A stretch of DNA of 64,000 bases from Galeruca laticollis (Eukaryota; Arthropoda; Insecta; Coleoptera; Chrysomelidae), in NCBI GenBank assembly GCA_963921935.1, contig OY998184.1, forward strand, positions 28,449,567-28,513,566, given 5' to 3'. Made by a program: the position numbers and the translations under genes. The notes under the pieces are model-generated. The model saw only the letters and a list, made by a program, of their open reading frames with translations. It did no database searches and had not been told where the DNA came from. Of the stretch, positions 43,869-55,530 are shown piece by piece (within the stretch, counting starts at the first letter, position 1; the number at the start of each line of letters is the position of its first letter).

Positions 43869-46176
43869 ATGATTTTAAATACTTTTAATATTATTTTTCG
43901 CGAGAATCCTGATATGGCTGTTTGGCAAATTGTGCAGAGAGTCGCAGATTTGTCCGGAACTTCCCGCTCAAGTGTGTATAAAGTAAAAAGAGAGTATCAG
44001 CAATCACATTCATTTCTGGAACCTCGTACTAACCAAAACCGAATAAGATCTATAGACGTTGTTAATGACGTAATAAGAAATGCTGTTAAAAGAAAAGTAC
44101 ATGAATTCTATTTTCGCAATGAACAAAATTTTGAAAGAAGTTAATGATGTTGGTTTGCCGAATTTTAAAAGAACAACTTTTTATTCACTTTTAAAAACGC
44201 TCAACTTTATGTTTCAAAAAAGAGGAAGAAATAGCATGTTGTTAGATAAAGAGGAAATAGTAGTATGGAGATGAGAATATTAAAAAAAAATTGAAAGGTA
44301 TAGAAATGAGAGTAGAAAAATTTACTACCTTGGGTGAATGCTGGACACACGAAATCGAAAATTTGGGTTGACAGTTCCATTACTTCCTCTAGAAAAGCGT
44401 TTTTAGATGGTCTTTGTACAGGGTTGAAAAATCCGTCGGGTAAGTATTTACTCAGTAAACATAACCTACACATCTAACAAGAAAGGTCGCAAGTATCCTT
44501 TTTTACGTAATGCTGTGTACATAATAAAAATTTTATTAAATTGTGAAACATGCGGATACAATGTATAATAAACATTTTCAAAAATATAAGATGTCGCTAA
44601 GGCATTTTGTTGAAGATATTTTTTGTTTATTTTCGCGTGTGTTGTATATAATTTAAAACAATTTTTAGGAAAAGGGAAAAGACTCATAATATGTCACATT
44701 GGCAGTGAAGATGGCTTTGTTCCTGATGGTTTGTGGGCGTTTGAATCCAAAAAAGTGGCGACTATCACGAGGAAATGGATGGGAGGTTGTTTGAGAATTG
44801 GCTATCATCCATTTTACCTCGCTTACAGGATAACTGCGTGATAGTGTTGAACAGTGCTCCCTATCACTCAAGAAAACAAGAAAAAACTCCAAATACCGTG
44901 AATAGAAAAGCAGAAATAGAAGAGTGGTTACTCAAGTCGGAACTATTAACCGAAATTTCTCCAAAAATAAGCAGTCATGTAGTATATCTGAATTTATAGG
45001 ACACGCTGTACTCCCTCTAGTCAACTGAAAATCAATAGAGTACATCTGTGAGACACCTTAAACAATATTCAATCATAAAATTGGTCACTTGTATACACTT
45101 TGGAGGCTGTATCGTGCTAACAAACTGAAGATTCTCCAAAAATGACAAAAATTTGGTACTTCAAGTACCATAGCACCCGTTTTACTGGTTTTAGTGAGCT
45201 GAATATCAATAGTGTTTATCTTTGTGACGCCCTGAATAATATTCAATCATAAAATTGGTCACTTGTATATAGTCCGGAGGCTGTATTGTGCTAACAAACT
45301 GAAATTTCTCCTAAAATGATAAAAATATCGTACTTAAAGTACTATAGCACCTGATTTACTGGCTCTGGTGAGCTGAAAATCAATAGGGTTCATCTGTGAG
45401 ATATTCTGGATAATATTAAATCATAAAATTGGTAACTTGTTGCTCTCCGGAGGCTGTATCCTGCTAACAAACTGAAATTTCTTCAAAAATGACAAAAATG
45501 TCGTACTTAAAGTACTATAGCACCCGTTGTACTAGCTCTGGTGAGCTGAAAATCAATAGGGTTCATCTGTGAGATGTCCTGAACGATATTCAATCATAAA
45601 ATTTGTGATTTGTTGCACTCCGGAGGCTGTATCGTGCTAACAATACATGTAACGAAAAGTGGCCGACGACGACATACACACAGGATTTTTTTCTAAAAAC
45701 CATTTTTTCGTGTTGTTCTTGATGAAAAACGTAAAAATCACTCAAACAATTTTTTCAAAATTTCAACTTTTTTGTGGGTATAACAATACTTTTCTCTCAT
45801 ATTAGATAGATTGGGCGGAAAAGTAATATAATAAATATATTATTGATGAAATGGTAAAAGCACAGAATAAAACGGTGTTAAGGCCTTACCATTGTGAACT
45901 TAATCTGATTGAGTTAATATGGGCAGACATTAAAAGATATGTTGCAGATCATAACACAACGTTTCGGTTTGCTGATATGAAAAAAATATTTGATGCAGCG
46001 ATAGAAACAATTACTCTAATACATGGAAAAAACACGTTAATCACGTTAAAGAAAAAGTTGAAAGTAAAATGTGGGAGCTGGATAATCTACTGGATGATAT
46101 GTTCGACACAACCACACAACCAGTCATTATTACCCTAAATGAAGAAGACAGCAATAGCTCTAGCTGCTCGGAGTAG
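43869..46176 (+). pseudogene. Tc1-like DDE transposase with intron, interrupted
   Basis: The first open piece starts at 43869 (helix-turn-helix: VWQIVQRVADLSGTSRSSVY). The next (44080-44274) holds LPNFKRTTFYSLLKTLNF. A frame ending in GLKNPSG is joined to KGKRLIICHIGSEDGFVPDG through a 229-bp GT-AG intron (44440-44668, gtaagt...ttttag) that keeps phase. The catalytic stretch reads CVIVLNSAPYHSR where LDNAPYHS is expected, so a catalytic Asp is lost. About 0.85 kb of insertion follows (44985-45850). The last part has PYHCELNLIELIWADIKRY (third acidic region), then after a frameshift an acidic C-terminus ending at TAG 46174-46176. Inactive. Confidence 0.75.
44998..45642. repeat. 174-bp tandem repeat, about 3.7 copies
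   Basis: The marker ctga(a/t)aatcaatag recurs at 45025, 45199, 45373 and 45546, a period of 173-174 bp. Other shared words are ttcaatcataaaattggtcac, ggaggctgtat and gctaacaaactgaa. Each unit has a small palindrome, gtacttaaagtac or a variant. The array lies inside the transposase gene of the Tc1-like element. Downstream to 45850 is further non-coding sequence of the same insertion. Confidence 0.85.
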
Positions 46177-46338
46177 TAGAGTAGAAGTTTTTTCTTGGTT
46201 TTAGCCTTACTTATAGAGTGTGAAGTCGGTATCATGCATGGAAAACTTTTATTATACTTATTATTTATAAAAAATTCGCTGCATTGTATTAAACTTATAT
46301 TACAGCCATAATATATCGAATTTTTTCTGTCGTGCACG

Positions 46339-46491
46339 AGGTGTGTCAAACATAGATTTTTGTCCAAGAGTAAATTAATATTTGAGTGTTTTTTTTTGAA
46401 TTTTTAAATTTCCCTTTACCATCTGATTGTAAAAAGATCAACTAAAATATTAATTTACTCTTGGACAAGAATCATATTTTAGACACACCTC
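46339..46491. mobile_element. Foldback MITE
   Basis: Arms of about 48 bp (46339-46386 and about 46445-46491) are near-perfect inverse complements: gaggtgtgtc...gtccaagagtaaattaatatt against its inverse. The loop is about 58 bp. It is non-coding and lies after the transposase stop inside the Tc1-like element. Confidence 0.75.
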
Positions 46492-48802
46492 ATATACGAC
46501 TCAAAATTTTCATAGCTGATAATTGTATTTAAAATTTTGGTGCATGCAAATCTTTTTATAAAGGATACATTTTTTACTAAGTATTTACATTTACATTTGT
46601 TTGATTATGTATAATCCTTTTCCCATTTTGTGTAAATAATGTCATATATACAATGCATATCTTGTAAATAACGTATATTTTACATTTTATGCTAACAAAC
46701 CGTAATTGATTTAATTAATTTTAAAATAATTAATACATTATTGTGTGAATACTCAATGCGCCCCTGTTCAACCTTATTCGCCTGCCTAGATCATTCAATA
46801 TGCGCGTGATTTTATTTACATGCGGTTTTTCTTGGGAGCGAACAGACTTTAGTTTTGAATGTCTATTTGTTTCACTCACCCTTACAACCATAAACTTTCA
46901 AGTTTGTAACATTTGGTTTTTTACCGATGAACAATTCATATGGAGTTTTATTGGAATTATTATGTTTAGTTACTCTATTACTAAGATAAGTAGCAGTTTT
47001 TATACACTCAGGCCAATATTTTTTATCTAGATTAGCATCCGTTAACAAGCATCTTGCCGTATTCATTAGAATTCTGTTATACCTTTCAGCCACCCCGTTT
47101 AATTCATGCGTATAGTTAGGACTTGGTCTTAACCAAATACCATTTCTTTTTGTGAATTGATAACATTTTTTATTTGAATATCCTTTGCCCCGGTCACATC
47201 TAATTTCTTTAATATTTTTGTCAGTTTGGTTTTGAATTAAATTCACATAATGTTAAAAGCACCTAAAAACTTCATCCTTAGACTGTATACAATATGTCAA
47301 AACAAATTTGTTAAAATCATCAATAAAAGATACAAAACATCTATCACATTTAAAACCTTATTGTTTAATTGGGCCATTGCCATCAGTATGTATTATTTCA
47401 CAAATATCCTTATCTTTCTTTCTATTGTTATTAAATTTTAAATTTGACATTTTTGACAAACAAGTTTCACATTGAATATGCGTATTTTCTAATGAATTGG
47501 GTAAACTTTCACAAACATTGTTTTTACACATAATAGAGAGATTTTTGAAATTTACATGCCCTAACCTTTTGTGCCATTTTTCTTTTTCTATTGCAAGATT
47601 GCAAGCATTTGATACATTTTCAAAAACTACATTTAATTCATATAGGTTTTCTCTCTTTTCAGCTAATGCAATAAGCTCACCATTTTTGATTAGTATTTTC
47701 AAATAATTCTGTCGAGCCCAACTTTTATAACCATTATCAGTTATTTTAGACATGCTCAATAGATTTTTGACATTTCTGGTGCAAAATAACAATTTTTAAT
47801 ATGTGTTTTAATTTCTTTTTTACCTACAGCAAAGTTTACAATTACTGTCCCTATAGCCAAATAGCTCTCATTATTGACAATATGATCCCTGCATCCGCTG
47901 TCTAGGAGCCACGTTATTTTTTCTTTTGCTTCATTTTCTTTCTCTGAATTTAAAACTGTTACGTGAAAGGAACTGTCTCCCTGTGCATCTGCAAAATTTC
48001 CTGTCGGGTTTGAACTGTTATTTACTTCTCCTTGCTATCTTCCCCCGCCTTTAAAAAATCCTCTGTGATCCCCACGACCTATGTATATGACCCATACGTC
48101 CACATTTGTAACATTTTCTCACATTATTCTGTTCATTATCTCTTCTTACATGATCTCCCTTATTTGTTGCTCGTGACTTAAATACCTGCGTATTATTTTC
48201 GTTGATTGGGTTCTTCTTGAAATCTATAAGTAACTTTGATTTAATATATTCTACAGTTCTTTGATTGGGGGCCAATGCATCCACAATATCTATTAAATTA
48301 TGATAGGATTCTGGGAGAGTAAGTAATAGGTAATTAAGATGATCATCTTCTGGGACCTGTTCTCCTGTGCTTCGCAATTCATTTATGTGTTGCTCAAATC
48401 TTCTTAAAAATTCTTTGGCGTGTCGTCCTCTTTCATTTTAAGTTGTAGTAACTTCCTTTTAGCAATTAGCTTCAATGCTATTGAGGATGGTTCATATATT
48501 GAATACAATTTTTTGATCATATCAAATGCAGTTTTTTCGTTGATAATCAACTCAAGTTGAGCATTTCAGATACCCTGTACTATTACAGATCTTGCCTTGA
48601 CATCATTTCTTTTCCAATTTGTTCTTTGTACTTTTCTACTCCCTCCGGCATTTTTTCGTTAATTACATTTTTGCAATTTTTGCTTTCCAAAACTATCAGA
48701 CACGCTTTCAAGTTTCTCTGTTCAACCTTCGAATTTTACTTCTTCAAATATCAAATTAATTGTCTTAGTTTCTTTTTTTCTTTTAACCACGCTCTGCTAC
48801 CA

Positions 48803-48974
48803 TGTTAAAATAATTAATAGCGCGGATCGTTTTCCATTTAATTTTTATTAAACAATACAAAAATTGATTTACTTGAAATCTGAATTGTCAATTATATTCG
48901 TTGTCATGCACAGCATACTAAAAACTAGATATATAAGGATGGAGTTGCTTCCATAAGTATCTAAAGTATTAACA
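48803..48974 (-). repeat. Copia 5' LTR
   Basis: 172 bp, begins TGTTAAAATAATTAATAGCG in + orientation. It lacks about 10 bp (a gatagatat-like stretch) present in the other LTR. Adjoined by the tRNA primer-binding site at 48787-48802. Confidence 0.85.
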
Positions 48975-49330
48975 AAATGGCGTGTCTTTGATATTTTTCA
49001 ATAAAAAGGGCGCTGACTTGAAGCACAAAAAAGTTTAATGGGCATTTATGCCACAGATGTGGCGCCCTCTGGAAAATTCATCGAAGTAGGTGCCAAATTA
49101 TGATTTTTCATACCAAAAAATCCCTAGTTTCAAATTTTTATGTAAAATGTTCAAAAACGTTGAAGTCATTGCAAAAAAGTGGTTGAAAATTCCACCTTTG
49201 ACACATTGTATCTCTCTTATTATCAATATTTTATTAAGGCGAGTTGGCCCACATCGTAATATTTTGAAGTAAAAAATCTACCATACTTCTATGTACAATT
49301 ACTTGAGGACCATCCTATATAACTGTACAT
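48975..49330. mobile_element. MITE-like repeat remnant
   Basis: On minus it begins atggtcctcaagtaattgta and passes gggccaactcgcc and cagagggcgccac, words common in insect MITEs ending in CAGGG-type termini. It may be the right part of an element into which the Copia was inserted, with 41380-41456 as the left part. No coding capacity. Confidence 0.35.
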
Positions 49331-49534
49331 AATTGAGAAAAATTTGCGTATGTCATATAGTTCACCCTATGTATATCATCTTTGTCATGCATTCTATGCT
49401 TATACATGACGGTCAAATGAAACAAAAACGTTATTTTGCTATGTTACTTCATAGCTAAAAATATAGAAGTGTTATGTATATTCTGCTAACTGATTTTTTA
49501 ATATAAAAATGAACAATTATATTGCTTCTTCTAG
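49331..49534. other. End of ENTR1 intron 3
   Basis: AT-rich intron sequence with the acceptor attgcttcttctag at 49521-49534. Nothing else recognised. Confidence 0.6.
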
Positions 49535-49658
49535 ACAACTACTGACAGGAGTAGATAATCTACGAATAATGGCTGCTTCTATAGAAAATATGCATCGGAT
49601 AGAGGAAACCAGGGATCCTTTTTCAAATTTCGATGAAGACGCTGGTCCAGCTCTATAA
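49535..49658 (+). CDS. ENTR1: ENTR1-like gene, last coding exon
   Basis: Terminal exon of 124 bp. Its first base completes the Arg codon left open at 19635. It encodes QLLTGVDNLRIMAASIENMH, a short RIEE stretch and an acidic end (NFDEDAGPAL) before TAA at 49656-49658. The 'QL(L/V)-x-G-x-x-NLR ... A-x-IE-x-(I/M)-x-RIEE' pattern is the conserved C-terminal helix of ENTR1. The exon is 29.9 kb from the one before it. Confidence 0.78.
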
Positions 49659-49874
49659 ATTACTTTTTTTTTAGTAGTAAGTAAACAATGTACATAAATA
49701 ATTTTATTTATTGTTACATTTAAACTTTTTGATACATGTGATCATATTAATTTATTAACTGCTGGTATATATCCAGGCAATGTATATATTTTTACATTTT
49801 TAAACTGAGCCCACTAAAGATGTCGGTTTTATCATATTATTAAATCTTTATTTTCAAAGAAGAACGCTTGTTAT

Positions 49875-49880
49875 AATAAA
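49875..49880 (+). promoter_or_regulatory. Polyadenylation signal of the ENTR1-like gene
   Basis: AATAAA (in ttataataaaact) about 220 bp after the stop, with a T/G-rich stretch (ttgttggttttattttgttc) just downstream. Earlier AATAAA-like words at 49696 are possible alternatives. Confidence 0.5.
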
Positions 49881-50639
49881 ACTCTGTATAGTAATTTGTT
49901 GGTTTTATTTTGTTCATCAAATTTCCATATAAACCATAAAAAAGAGATATATTTGGGGATGAATTTGTTTGAGTTGTCTTTGAGGATTTGATGGATACTT
50001 CAGTTTTGGCTAGATATAGGATCGTTTCCTCTGCAGGCCATGGGTTGGTGGATATTTTGATATTGAAAATCGTTAAAAGGTGTGTCGTTGGTTGTATGTA
50101 TGTGCCGGGTCCACATCAGTTGGTATGTACGTAGTTCGTCGCTGTTCGTCGGGATATTTATTGATGTGGAGGGGATGAAGCACCAACCCGGCGCGTTTCC
50201 AGGTGGCGCATAGGAGAAAGGCCTCTGAGATGATTTTATATGAGGAGGAGGTCTGCGGGGAAATACCTGGGGGCTCGTAGTGTCTAAAAACTTAACTGGC
50301 AGCCCTCGAATACCCTGCCGCGGACCAACTTTACCTGTCCCAGCTGTAGTATCGTGGCTAAGGGATTGCACAAAGGGTTACGCTGCCGGGTGAAATTTCG
50401 AGCTTACCTCGAAATCAGCTGTTATATCAATGTCTCCTGGCTGTCTGTGGTCAAGTCTCGCAGGCCAGTGGGATGGGGGGTCTTGGCTCCACTGCCCGGA
50501 CCAAGAGGAGACAACCTCATTAAAAACCTAAAGTCGAGGTGGGAAAACAGGCCGAAAAATGAGGGGTTATATAGAAGAATATTCCTTACTGGTTTCGACC
50601 TTGAAGCACCGGGAGGAACTCCATTGTATTAAACTCCTT

Positions 50640-51872
50640 AGCTCTGCATACAGTGGACCATAATGACCCTAGCTTCTTGTGGAACAGAGAAAGTAAAACT
50701 TCCATCGGAAAAGTAGTGGAGAAAACCTCCACCTCTTCATCCGGGCACCCGACAAAGGGAAAAAAGGCCAAACGGCACAAAGGTCGTATGCCGTTCGACC
50801 TCCCTAAACTGGGAGAACCGGGCGGCATAGACTGAGAAAAGGCTTCAGTGGAGCAGGGGTGCGGAAATACCTGCGCCTCCTCAATCAGGGAATATCCCCT
50901 GAAGAGGGCAGGAAGCAGGTTATTCAGCGTCCAACACACCCGAAGGAACCACCAACGGGGAAGGTAAAGCTGAAAAGAGGCCCGGAGCATATCACTCCTC
51001 CGCAGCCACCTCTCAGTAAAAAACCAAAAACGGCTGCAACGGCACTGGTTACGGAGCAGCTGTCAAAACAGAGAAGGCTTTCAGGGTGGGAATAATGCCC
51101 AAGGATTATCATGGGGTTATCCTGAAAGCAGAGCAGCTCTCCACCCTGGAAGACGCTCTGGTGGAAGAGTTGTGCCAGAGATAAGAGAAGGGAATCCACT
51201 TCTCAGGTATCCAATTCCGTTGTGGAATGATACTGGTGGACCGTGGGTCACAAGAATCGGCAGACAGGCTCATGAGGTCAGCGCCGAAATTAAACTCGGG
51301 AAGGACCCGAAGTGGAGACGACATCCCAAAGTCGGTCACCATAACGGTGTTCTTCCCAAGAAGCCACGACATGAAATTGGAAGAGATCGTCCAACTTGTC
51401 GAAGTTCAGAACTCCAACCTCACTACTGGGGCTTGGAAGATCTTAAAATCTAAAAATGAGGGATAGGGAACTATCCTCAAGATTGGGATCGATCACCAAT
51501 CTGGGGAGGCTCTGCAGGCACGAGGTTGCGCACTAAACTTCCGTTTTGGGCGGATGCCTGTCTCGTGGCTGGGAAAAAAAGAACCCCGCGGAGGATTCAA
51601 AGGACATGGAGATACCCTCCACATCCGGAACCTCTGGAAAAGAGGAAAAAGGCGAAAGCTTCACCTTGGGTCAGCCCGAGATCTCCTCCGAGTCAACTGG
51701 GGTGACTGGAGATGCGGAGATCGCCTCTGCGTCCCGGGAAACTGGGCGGAGTAGTCTGGGGGTCGAGAGTCTGACTCGACATCAAGAAACCTGCTCGAAC
51801 TCCGAGGAAGATATTTGTATGGTGATCGAGGATGGTCAGGGAGAGATAAGGAGGGGGATGAGTAGATGCTGA
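50640..51872 (+). pseudogene. R1/LOA-type ORF1 with DUF4780-like domain (copy 2)
   Basis: Several overlapping + frames continue one another: a Ser/Lys-rich part (50653-50835), a basic part with LLNQGISPEEGRKQV (50859-51095), then from about 51096 the domain with DYHGVILKAEQLSTLEDAL, GIHFSGIQFRCG, PKSVTITVFFPRSHD, ILKIGIDHQSGEAL and LNFRFGRMPV, which fits the DUF4780-type domain of insect LINE ORF1 proteins. The acidic C-terminal frame ends at 51872. Frameshifts and stops at about 51096, 51184 and 51465 break it. The likely role is RNA binding. Confidence 0.6.
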
Positions 51873-51904
51873 GTAACTCTGCCTCTCATCCATAATACTT
51901 CACG

Positions 51905-54900
51905 TTCACGAATGTAGCTTAGATTAACCTGCAACACGAGAAGGGAGCTTCAGCCGTGATGCAAGGTTGATCGCTAGACTACAACTGGATATTGGACTGC
52001 TCCAAGAACCATGGATCAACAAAGAAGGCTAAATCAAAGGTTTGGCATGCAAGGATTCTAAATTGATTTATGATCAAAGGCAACTATCTCCGCGTGCCTA
52101 TGTAGTCATAAGAAATAACATAAAATGTATTTGTGTTTCAGAATACGTGTTACGGGACCTTGTTCCAATCATGGTTCACCTCAACATTGGGGGTATCGAC
52201 CGAGACATCGTCATTGCCTCTGCCTACTTCGTTGAACACGTGCCGATGACGCCGCCAGAAGAAGTACGAGAGCTAGTGAGACACTGCAATAGCAGACAGC
52301 TGCCAATTATAATTGGTTGTGATGCCAACGCACACAATACCGTGTGGGGAAGCACTAACAACAATGCAAAAGGTGAGTGTTTATTAGAATATCTCTTAGC
52401 AAATAGCCTCGAGATCTTAAACGTGGGGACAACCCCCACTTTTGTCACAAGAGTAAGAGAAAAGTTCCTGGACGTAACAATTGTTAATGTTGCTGCTAGG
52501 AAAAATGTAAAAGTTTGGAGGGTGATGAGCGAGCCATCACTTTTCGACCATAGGATCATCGAATTTAGGATAGAGGGAGATACTACCTCGATTCTTACAA
52601 TCCGAAACCCTAGAAATACTGATTGGTCTCTTTACAAGACCAATCTGAAAGACAATTTGGAACACGTTAAAGTGAATGGGGTAAATCACCCGCACTACGA
52701 CCTGGAACAAAGAGTCGAACAGATCAGTGAGGCAATAATGGAAGCTTTTCATTCCAGTTGGCCACTGTCAAGAGCTCGTTCAGAAAAGGATGCACTTTGG
52801 TGGAATGAGAATCTGTCAAACCTCAGAAAAGAGGTCTGTCAGCTTTTTAATAGAGCCAAACATGACGGTAATTGGCAGGGGTACACTGAGAAGCTTACTC
52901 ATTACAATAAACAGATTAGGAAGGCTAAAAGGCTTAATTTTCAAGCCTTTTGCGAAAATATCACTTCCACTCACACAGCGGCCAGACTACAAAAAGTCAT
53001 GGCAAATGGGGGAACTAACCCCACAATGTTGCTGAAAAAGGCAGACGGATCATACACGGAAAGTGAAGAGGAACGATCGATTCTTCTTAGAACACACTTT
53101 CCAGGTAGTGAACCAGCAACAAGCACTGAAATAGCAATGAATTACACCAAAAAATCCCGCAAGGAAGATTGGGACATTGCTAAGAAAATATTTACCAGAC
53201 AACGATTGGAATGGGCAATAAGTACCTTTCAACCATATAAATCACCAGGAGTGGATGGAATATTTCCAGCATTCCTGCAGCAAGGGATAGAGGATATTCT
53301 TCCTCACCTGCTAAAGATTACAAGAAACAGTCTAGCAGCGGGTCTAATACCTAGAAAATGGAGAAGGGTAAGGGTAACCTTCAAACCAAAAATAGGGAAA
53401 AAAGATGGGACTGCTCCCCGATCTTTTAGACCCATCTGTCTAACATCGTTTCTACTCAAAACGATGGAGAAAGTAGCGGATAACTACATCAGAACAGAGA
53501 ACCTGTAGAATATACCACTTCATAAATGTCAGCATGCCTACAGAGCGGGTCGATCAACTGAGACGGCTCTGTATCAGCTGACCGAAGTCATCCAGAAAAC
53601 TCTGAACAACAAAGAAAACGCAATGTGCGCATTCCTGGATATATACGGGGCCTTTGACAACACAACTCATGTGTCTGTCAAAGAACTACTAAAAAGGCGA
53701 GGAGTAAATGAAACCATTGTAATATGGATGTATGAGTTGTTGACGACGAGGATAGCTGAGACACAGGTGGGGAATCAAACTCCCTCAGTTAAAGCCACTC
53801 GGGGGACACCTCAAGGGGGAGTTATATCTCCCCTTCTATGGAGCCTAGTAGTAGATGAGTTGCTCTACAGGCTAACGAAGCTTGGCTTCGAATGTATGGG
53901 CTATGCTGATGACATAGTTCTAATAGTCAGTGGCAAGTTCCATAGCACCTTGTGTGATTTATTACAAAAGGGCCTCAGAATCATTGAGCAATGGTGTTTG
54001 TCAGTGGGGCTAAACATTAACCCAAACAAGACCATAGTAATTCCATTTACCCGGAAAAGAACACTTCCAGCCATGAAACTCATATCCTTAAATGGGGAAA
54101 TCATAGAATGGAAATCAGAAATTAAATATCTAGGGATAACCCCAGACAGTAAGATGTGGAATAAGCATGTTGAAATAACTGCTAGTAAAGCAATAAGAGC
54201 TTTGATGGCGTGTAGAAATCTAGCTGGTAAGAGGTGGGTCTGTAACCCAAAAATACTGCGATGGATGTAGGCCATGATTGTGACACCAGCAATTATGTAT
54301 GGGGCAATAGTTTGGCATACAAAAGCAAGTCAGTACAGCACGAGAAAGAGCCTCGACAAAGTTCAAAGGCTTGCCTGTGTGTGCATTACTGGAGCTATGG
54401 GAACATGTCCAACTAGGGCACTTGAGATCATTACAGATCTCACACCTCTACATCTGGTGATAGAAAGATCTGCCCAAGAGGCAATTCTTAGAATATCTAA
54501 GGAAGGTTCAGGCAATGAGAATATTAAAAATCAGGGAGCCTGGTCCTCTCTGACAAAATACATCTCATCAGCGAATCTTCCCAGTGACGAAATGATCACG
54601 AAAGTAAGTATCGAAAAGAATTTCACTACGATGCTAAATATGAGGAGAGACTGGGAAAGGGAATACACCACCCAAACTCTCAAAGAAACACCATTAGATG
54701 GTATACGGATGGTTTGAAAACCACCACTGGAGCAGGCGTTGGAGTATTTGGGCCTGGCACCAGATACTCATTATCGTTAGTCTCTTTTCCGAGCGTCTTT
54801 CAGGCAGAAATACTAGCGATCGAAAGATGCGTGGAAATGAACCTAGAAAGAAACTATCAGAAATGTGACATATCGATCCATTCTGATAGTGAAGCAGCTG

Positions 54901-55530
54901 TCGAAGCATTGAGCTCCCATGTCATTGACTCCAAGTTGGCATGGGAGTGCCGAAGAAAACTTGATGAATTAGGAAATAATAACAGGGTCTCTTTAGTCTG
55001 GCTTCCTGGCCACTCGGGAATCACGGGAAATGAAGAGGCCAATACACTTGCCAGGAAAGGAGCACAAACGCCCTTTATTGGCCCGGAGCCTTTCTGCGGT
55101 GTAGGAAAATGCTTCTATAAGAAAGAGTTTCGCAAGAAACAGGAACTCGAAAGAGAAGCACTCTGGCGGTGACTTCTCGGGCTGGAACATTCCAATAAGT
55201 TCCTGCGGAACTTTGACACTGCTAGGTCCAAAAAATATTTGGACCCCATTAAAAATAAGCTCAAGGCCTTTCTTTCAGGACACTGCCGCCTTAGGAAGCA
55301 CCTAATGAGAATAGGTCTAGCAGAAATTGACGAGTGTAGATTCTGTGGGGAGAAAGATGAAACTCCGGATCACCTAGTTCTAAAATGCCTCGCCATTGCA
55401 AGCCAACGCAATAAATGCTTCGGACAAGAAACTTGTAAGAGTGAGGATCTAACCTCGTTGAAGATGTTCTAAATACTAGAGTTCATTAGAACCCTGGAAC
55501 TGGAAAGCGAGCTGTAGTAGTAGCAAGAAC
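51905..55530 (+). pseudogene. R1/LOA-type ORF2: endonuclease-RT-RNase H (copy 2), few breaks
   Basis: The endonuclease start is broken (LQHEKGAS near 51935). A long open frame 52042-53508 holds the rest of it (IASAYF, IIGCDANAHNTVWGS, EILNVGTTPTF, SLFDHRIIEF) and the pre-RT and RT start (SPGVDGIFPAF, FRPICLTSFLLKTMEK). A TAG at 53506-53508 is followed in frame by RT palm: CAFLDIYGAFDN, RGTPQGGVISPLLWSLVVDE and GYADDIVLIV, with all catalytic Asp present. A TAG at 54268-54270 precedes the thumb. A frameshift near 54700 leads to RNase H (IHSDSEAAVEAL, LPGHSGITGNEEAN). A TGA at 55170-55172 precedes the Cys/His tail (CRFCGEKDETPDHLVLKC). About three stops and one or two frameshifts in all. Confidence 0.85.

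Larger units (their letters stand above)
43518..46849 (+). mobile_element. Tc1-like transposon inserted in Copia pol
   Basis: Terminal inverted repeats CTGTTCGCTCCCAAGAAAAA (left from about 43520, right in inverse ending about 46845) continue for about 40 bp with a few differences. TA flanks the element (43516-43517, 46850-46851). Outside these points Copia integrase and RT coding resume on the two sides, which confirms the limits. It contains one transposase gene on +, a block of 174-bp tandem repeats and a foldback MITE, giving a three-level nest inside ENTR1 intron 3. Confidence 0.85.
41702..48740 (-). pseudogene. Copia gag-pol, many breaks and one catalytic change
   Basis: Order on minus. 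Gag (48740-48051) has a UBN2-like region and a CCHC knuckle beginning CYKCGRMGHIH, whose last Cys is not in place. The protease region (about 48000-47800) is unreadable. The integrase zinc-binding region (47792-47358) has WHKRLGHVN and CETC; the integrase core (47246-46872) has GVAERYNR. After the Tc1-like insertion come the connector (KSEKGILVGY), RT at 43359-42409 with YVDG where YVDD is expected, and RNase H (42293-41702) with DADWA and HAEYIA. The many stops and frameshifts show it is an old relic. Confidence 0.8.
41457..48974 (-). mobile_element. Copia (Ty1/copia) LTR retrotransposon, interrupted
   Basis: Two short LTRs (41457-41638, 182 bp; 48803-48974, 172 bp), TGTTAAAAT...ATTAACA in + orientation, bracket a minus-strand gag-pol. 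The primer-binding site next to the upstream LTR reads TGGTAGCAGAGCGTGG on minus (about 48787-48802), the initiator-Met tRNA type used by copia-like elements. A short purine tract (GGAGGTG on minus, 41639-41645) precedes the downstream LTR. No matching 5-bp target duplication was found. The LTRs differ at several positions, including a 10-bp gap. A Tc1-like transposon is inserted in pol. Confidence 0.9.

Noticed and set aside
44998..45642. Regular repeats that might suggest a CRISPR-like array
   Set aside because: Units are about 174 bp with similarity throughout and no repeat-spacer pattern; the context is a eukaryotic transposon.
50000..50371. Minus-strand open frame of 123 codons in the R1/LOA 5' UTR
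   Set aside because: Proline-rich antisense frame in a GC-richer UTR; no recognised domain and no support as a gene.
52224..52559. Antisense open frames inside the long R1/LOA ORF2
   Set aside because: Shadow frames of a well-supported coding region with clear endonuclease motifs on +.
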